Shown: positions 60,589 to 64,000 of the stretch, one piece after another
How the letters are laid out: each line of letters starts with the position of its first letter
Position numbering within the stretch: the stretch's first letter is position 1
Assembly: GCF_028764065.1 (NCBI RefSeq)
Contig: NZ_JACOFN010000003.1
Span: forward strand, 62,001 to 126,000
DNA length: 64,000 nt
Origin: Fructobacillus sp. CRL 2054
GTDB lineage: Bacteria; Bacillota; Bacilli; Lactobacillales; Lactobacillaceae
Direction: 5' to 3'
Notes under the pieces: model-generated
The model's input: only the letters and a program-made list of their open reading frames with translations
Told to the model about the DNA's origin: nothing
Databases searched by the model: none
Program-made: the position numbers and the translations under genes

Positions 60589-61473
60589 TCACGAATTCGT
60601 TAACTTCTTGTACAGTAAAGTACCAAGACGACGTGCAGAGAAGTTGAACAAGAGTACAACGATAATCAAGACCGCTGAAGCCCCTGCAGATACTGCTGAC
60701 AAATCGGGCATGATTCCTTCGGAGTTAATCTTCCAGATGTGCACGGCCAATGTTTCAGCAGGACGGAATGGTGAGAGAGGAGAAGCCAAGTTAAATGGGT
60801 TCCAATCGCCAAAGTCCAAAGTTGGGGCAGACTGTCCCGCAGTGTAAATCAATGCGGCCGCTTCACCAAATACTCGACCAGCTGAAATAACAACACCTGT
60901 CACGATTGATGGTACTGCTGCTGGCAAAATAATGTGAATAACCGTTTCAAAACGAGATAGCCCCAAAGCTGCACCAGCTTCACGCTGCAAGTTTGGTATC
61001 TGACTCAATGACGTTTCAATCGAACGAGTCAAAATTGGTAAGTTAAAAATCGTTAAGGCAATCGCCCCTGACAAGATTGAGAAGCCGAAATGGAACTTCA
61101 CAACGAAAATCAAGAAACTGAAAAGGCCAACAACAACTGAAGGCAATGAAGACATCACTTCAATGGCCGTTCGAATAATTGAGATAAATAGACTTGGCTT
61201 AGCGTATTCATTCAAATACATCGCCGCTCCCAAAGCAATTGGGAAGGAAATCAACATGGCCAAAATCAACAAGTAAAAGGAATTAAACAATTGAACTCCA
61301 ATTCCACCACCAGCTTCAAAAGAGCGGGCGGCCCCTGTTAAGAAATGCCAGGACAAGTGTGGCAAACCACGAGCGAGAATAAAGGCTAGCATGGCAACCA
61401 GGACGAGGGCAACGGAGGCAGCGATTGCGTAAATCACGCCTGTTGCGACTTTATCGGCAGTCTTTGCATTCAT
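60589..61473 (-). CDS. pstA: Phosphate ABC transporter permease PstA
   Basis: 294 residues with about six membrane helices. The permease motif that touches PstB is LQREAGAALGLSRFETVIHI, with GEAAALIYTAGQSAP further on. It pairs with PstC to form the phosphate channel. The ATG shares a base with the pstC stop, so translation is coupled. Typical length. Confidence 0.96.
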   Translation of the reverse strand: MNAKTADKVATGVIYAIAASVALVLVAMLAFILARGLPHLSWHFLTGAARSFEAGGGIGVQLFNSFYLLILAMLISFPIALGAAMYLNEYAKPSLFISIIRTAIEVMSSLPSVVVGLFSFLIFVVKFHFGFSILSGAIALTIFNLPILTRSIETSLSQIPNLQREAGAALGLSRFETVIHIILPAAVPSIVTGVVISAGRVFGEAAALIYTAGQSAPTLDFGDWNPFNLASPLSPFRPAETLAVHIWKINSEGIMPDLSAVSAGASAVLIIVVLLFNFSARRLGTLLYKKLTNS

Positions 61474-62396
61474 TATTTCATCGCTCCTTTATTTCCAATA
61501 AAACGAATCAAAATGTTAAAGAGTAGTGACATTAACAAAAGAATCATCGCTAGTGACCAGAGAACATTGTTTTGCAATGATCCCATGACCGTGTTACCAA
61601 TTCCCATGGTCAACACGGACGTCAAAGTCGCAGCGGGTGAAACTAGTGAATCTGGCATGTTGGCCGCGTTACCAATAACCATCTGCACAGCCAAAGCTTC
61701 ACCGAAGGCACGGGCCATTCCAAAGACAATAGCGGTTAAAATACCCGGCGTTGCCGCACGAAGCACCACCTTGTAAATCATTTGCCAGCGAGTTGCCCCA
61801 ATGGCCAAAGCTGATTCACGGTAGTGACGTGGCACCCCCTTCAAGGTATCAACGGTCATCGACGTAACCGTTGGTAAAATCATAACGAAAAGGACAACAG
61901 TTCCGGAAAGAATTCCCAATCCTGTACCACCAAAGACGCTTCGGACAGCCGGTACAACGACAGTCAAGCCGATAACACCGTAAACAACGGAAGGAATTCC
62001 AACAAGCAATTCGATAACAGGCTGCATAATCTTAGCACCACGCTTTTCAGCAATTTCGGTCATGAAGACGGCCGTTCCAATTGCAAATGGCGTAGCAATA
62101 ATAGCAGCTAGGAAGGTAACGGCCAGTGAGCCAGTAATTAGTGGCAAAGCACCAACATCTGGCTTACCAGTCGCTTTATTGACAACACTGGGATTCCAGT
62201 GAGTGCCAAATAAGAATTCTGAAACAGAGACTTTATCACTTGTAAAAGTCGCCATTCCACGGGTAATCACAAAGCCAAAAATCAACACCACGATTGCGGC
62301 AATCAAAATCAAGGCTGAAATTGAGATAGCTTTTCCAAATCGATCTTGCTTGGTCGATAAGGAAGTTTTTTTAATTTTTTCAGTAATTAAATCCAT
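61473..62396 (-). CDS. pstC: Phosphate ABC transporter permease PstC
   Basis: 307 residues with about six membrane helices after a polar N-terminus (KTSLSTKQDRFGKA). The family stretch is FLFGTHWNPSVVNKATGKPD, and the coupling motif is RESALAIGATRWQMIYKVVL. It forms the channel with PstA. It begins 17 bases after pstS. No defects seen. Confidence 0.96.
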   Translation of the reverse strand: MDLITEKIKKTSLSTKQDRFGKAISISALILIAAIVVLIFGFVITRGMATFTSDKVSVSEFLFGTHWNPSVVNKATGKPDVGALPLITGSLAVTFLAAIIATPFAIGTAVFMTEIAEKRGAKIMQPVIELLVGIPSVVYGVIGLTVVVPAVRSVFGGTGLGILSGTVVLFVMILPTVTSMTVDTLKGVPRHYRESALAIGATRWQMIYKVVLRAATPGILTAIVFGMARAFGEALAVQMVIGNAANMPDSLVSPAATLTSVLTMGIGNTVMGSLQNNVLWSLAMILLLMSLLFNILIRFIGNKGAMK

Positions 62397-62413
62397 TATT
62401 CAGTCTACCCCTT

Positions 62414-63295
62414 TTATTTCCGGGTAATTCGACCGTTTAAATCACGATCAATTTGCATGTTATACATTGAGATATAACCCAACTTTTTAACATACTTCTT
62501 CTGGAAATCCGCTGAGTTCATGTACTCCAGGAACTTTGCCGTATCACCAGTTGGCTTACCCTTGGTATAAATATGCTCATAAGACCAAATTGGGTAAGTA
62601 CCGTTTTCAACGTTGGCATCAATTGGAGCCACCCCGTTTACACTAACCGTCGTCACATCGTTAGACTTATAGGCGAAGGCTACGTAAGAAATGGCACCAG
62701 GCGTACTCTGGACAATGGACTTCACCATTCCAGAAGAATCCTGTTCCTGTGCTTCCTTCGAAGTCTTACCACCCATTGCCCACTTTTCAAAAGCGGCACG
62801 GGTTCCCGAACCAGCAGCACGGTTAACAAGAACAATCTTTTGGTCATTACCACCAACTTGTTTCCAGTTGGTAATCTTACCAGTAAAAATGTCTGTCAAC
62901 TGACTAAGGGTCAGGTTGTTAACACCAACGTTTTTATTAACGATCGGCATAATTCCAACAACGGCAACTCGGTGATCGACAATCTTCTTACTGTCAATCC
63001 CCTTCTTTTCTTCAGCATAAAGGTCTGAGTTTCCTAGAGAAACCGCTCCTTGTGCAATTTGCGACAGCCCAGTTCCAGAACCACCACCTTGAACCGTAAC
63101 AGAAACACCTGGGTGTGTTTTCTGGAAGTCTTCACCGGCAGCTTCAACCAATGGCTGAAGGGCCGTTGAACCGACGGCAGTGATTGGTGCATTGTTTCCA
63201 TTCTTATCTCGTGTTTGATAAGCAAATACGAGCAAAGCTCCAATGAAAACGACGACAAGGGTCGTTATGATGGACCCGCGATGCGATCTTTGCAT
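62414..63295 (-). CDS. pstS: Phosphate ABC transporter substrate-binding protein PstS
   Basis: 293 residues. A membrane segment at about residues 8-26 is followed by the phosphate-binding domain: AVGSTALQPLVEAAGEDFQ, GGGSGTGLSQIAQGAV and NRAAGSGTRAAFEKWAMGG. There is no cysteine lipobox after the membrane segment, although PstS of Gram-positive bacteria is usually a lipoprotein, so it may be tethered by an uncleaved signal anchor. A poor GGGGGA site precedes the ATG. First gene of the pst operon. Confidence 0.95.
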   Translation of the reverse strand: MQRSHRGSIITTLVVVFIGALLVFAYQTRDKNGNNAPITAVGSTALQPLVEAAGEDFQKTHPGVSVTVQGGGSGTGLSQIAQGAVSLGNSDLYAEEKKGIDSKKIVDHRVAVVGIMPIVNKNVGVNNLTLSQLTDIFTGKITNWKQVGGNDQKIVLVNRAAGSGTRAAFEKWAMGGKTSKEAQEQDSSGMVKSIVQSTPGAISYVAFAYKSNDVTTVSVNGVAPIDANVENGTYPIWSYEHIYTKGKPTGDTAKFLEYMNSADFQKKYVKKLGYISMYNMQIDRDLNGRITRK

Positions 63296-63347
63296 GAGCG
63301 CTTTTTTCCCCCACTGTGTGCAAAAGATAAACTAACAACAGAAAAAA

Positions 63348-63414
63348 TGTTCCTGAAAGTGTTTCGATTGCTACGCAAACACGAAACAAAATACTTAGGA
63401 ACAAGCACATTATA
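63348..63414 (-). promoter_or_regulatory. pstS promoter and leader hairpin with U-tract
   Basis: TATAAT on the minus strand (63409-63414, preceded by TGT) predicts a start near 63402. The leader begins with TGTTCCT, which pairs with AGGAACA about 50 bases later, enclosing a GTGTTT/AAACAC or alternatively GTTTCG/CGAAAC pairing, then T6. This looks like a leader terminator about 50 bases before the pstS ATG. Confidence 0.6.
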
Positions 63415-63416
63415 AC

Positions 63417-63443
63417 AAAAAAAAGCGTACTGGACGCTTTTTG
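63417..63443 (-). terminator. Intrinsic terminator of recA
   Basis: AAAGCGT with ACGCTTT form a 7-bp stem, followed on the minus strand by T8. It lies 20 bases past the recA stop and next to the pstS promoter. Confidence 0.85.
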
Positions 63444-63464
63444 AAATTAATTTAATATTAACTT

Positions 63465-64000
63465 TTAAATGATTGGTTCATCCGTTAATTGGTCGTCATC
63501 GGCTGGCTTAACCTTCTCAGAAACGTTTTCGGCCGCTTCTTCTTCGACTGGTTGTTCATCTCCAATACCGTATGCGTTACGAACCTGACGATACAAATCA
63601 GCACGTAATTCTGCGTGTTCAGGGTCATCAAGATATTCCTTAGCACGTTCACGTCCCTGACCAATACGCTCACCCTGGTATGCATACCAAGAACCAGCCT
63701 TATCGATGATATCTTGGTCAACAGCAAGGTCCAAAATTTCACCGGTTTGTGAAATACCCTTACCGTACATGATATCAACTTCAGCAACCTTAAATGGAGG
63801 GGCTACCTTGTTCTTAACCACCTTTACCTTGGTTAAGTTTCCCATGACATCGGACCCATCTTTAATTTGAGTTGAACGGCGCACTTCCAAACGAATTGTT
63901 GAATAAAACTTCAAGGCGCGACCACCAGGAGTCGTTTCAGGGTTTCCAAACATCACCCCGACCTTTTCACGAATCTGGTTAATGAAGATGGCAATGGTAC
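63465..64000 (-). CDS. recA: Recombinase RecA, C-terminal part (cut by window edge)
   Basis: The 5' end lies outside the window. The visible part begins [20 protein letters not shown], continues [20 protein letters not shown] and [15 protein letters not shown], and ends in an acidic tail ([19 protein letters not shown]). These are the L2 loop region and the C-terminal domain of RecA. RecA carries out homologous pairing and triggers the SOS response; dinB in this window is a typical partner. The stop is followed by a terminator. Confidence 0.98.
   Translation of the reverse strand, partial: TIAIFINQIREKVGVMFGNPETTPGGRALKFYSTIRLEVRRSTQIKDGSDVMGNLTKVKVVKNKVAPPFKVAEVDIMYGKGISQTGEILDLAVDQDIIDKAGSWYAYQGERIGQGRERAKEYLDDPEHAELRADLYRQVRNAYGIGDEQPVEEEAAENVSEKVKPADDDQLTDEPII

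Noticed and set aside
63204-63410. Possible leader peptide or small gene across the pstS leader on the minus strand
   Set aside because: Its start codon overlaps the -10 box (TATAATG), so it would be upstream of the transcript, and its end overlaps pstS. The region is better explained as promoter and leader hairpin.
1-64000. CRISPR array, insertion sequence, integrative element, toxin-antitoxin or defence island
   Set aside because: No spaced direct repeats, transposase, integrase or known defence protein were seen. Nearly all of the window is syntenic core genome.

Overview
This 64 kb window is a gene-dense, mostly minus-strand block of core chromosome from a lactic acid bacterium. The best match is the family Leuconostocaceae, and within it a Fructobacillus-like organism. 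The evidence is the gene order of a Gram-positive dcw (division and cell wall) cluster and of the priA-fmt-rsmB-stp-stk-rsgA-rpe-thiN block, together with a 338-residue zinc-dependent mannitol 2-dehydrogenase that closely resembles the Leuconostoc enzyme as I remember it. The moderate GC content by eye favours Fructobacillus over Leuconostoc. Genus assignment is inference. I see no tRNA or rRNA genes, insertion sequences, prophage, CRISPR array or recognisable defence system.

Layout. 1-12.7 kb: dcw cluster read leftwards: mraZ, rsmH, ftsL, a PASTA penicillin-binding protein, mraY, murD, murG, ftsQ, ftsA, ftsZ, sepF, ylmG, ylmH and the start of divIVA. 12.7-27.5 kb: small membrane proteins, fatty acid kinase fakA with an Asp23 partner, rpmB, trxA, thiN, rpe, rsgA, the Ser/Thr kinase/phosphatase pair, rsmB, fmt, priA and a NadR-type NAD salvage enzyme. 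27.6-34 kb: a PadR/HAAS/DUF4097 envelope-response operon, msrA-msrB, ysxC-clpX, tig and a GtrA-like protein. 34-44.6 kb: pepV, nnrD, exonuclease III, a membrane-tethered methyltransferase, a DEDD exonuclease, a GNAT, tsaE, queA, ruvB, rdgB, murI and a YslB-like protein. 44.6-51 kb: cshB, nrnA, dinB, rplS, pgcA and a DedA protein. 51-53.7 kb: the mannitol dehydrogenase with a membrane protein, then a VOC protein. 53.8-58.2 kb: trxB, galU, gpsA, hprK and a YvlD-like protein. 58.2-63.4 kb: the complete phosphate transporter pstSCAB1B2-phoU. 63.4 kb to the end: the 3' part of recA.

How the parts connect. The dcw cluster supplies septum assembly and lipid-linked peptidoglycan precursors, which the PASTA kinase and its phosphatase probably help control. 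Mannitol dehydrogenase turns fructose into mannitol, regenerating NAD(P)+ in heterofermentative metabolism, while rpe serves the phosphoketolase route. PgcA and GalU supply UDP-glucose, and NadR salvages NAD from nicotinamide riboside.

The main interest is in regulatory architecture. Several genes (rsgA, tsaE, ruvB, perhaps murI) have a -10 element 6-7 bases before the start codon, which predicts leaderless mRNAs. A terminator hairpin contains the msrA ribosome binding site. A textbook 10-base-period MraZ box lies upstream of mraZ. The Ser/Thr kinase carries a helix-turn-helix-like segment before its membrane span. The lgt gene usual between hprK and gpsA is absent, and PstS has no lipobox.
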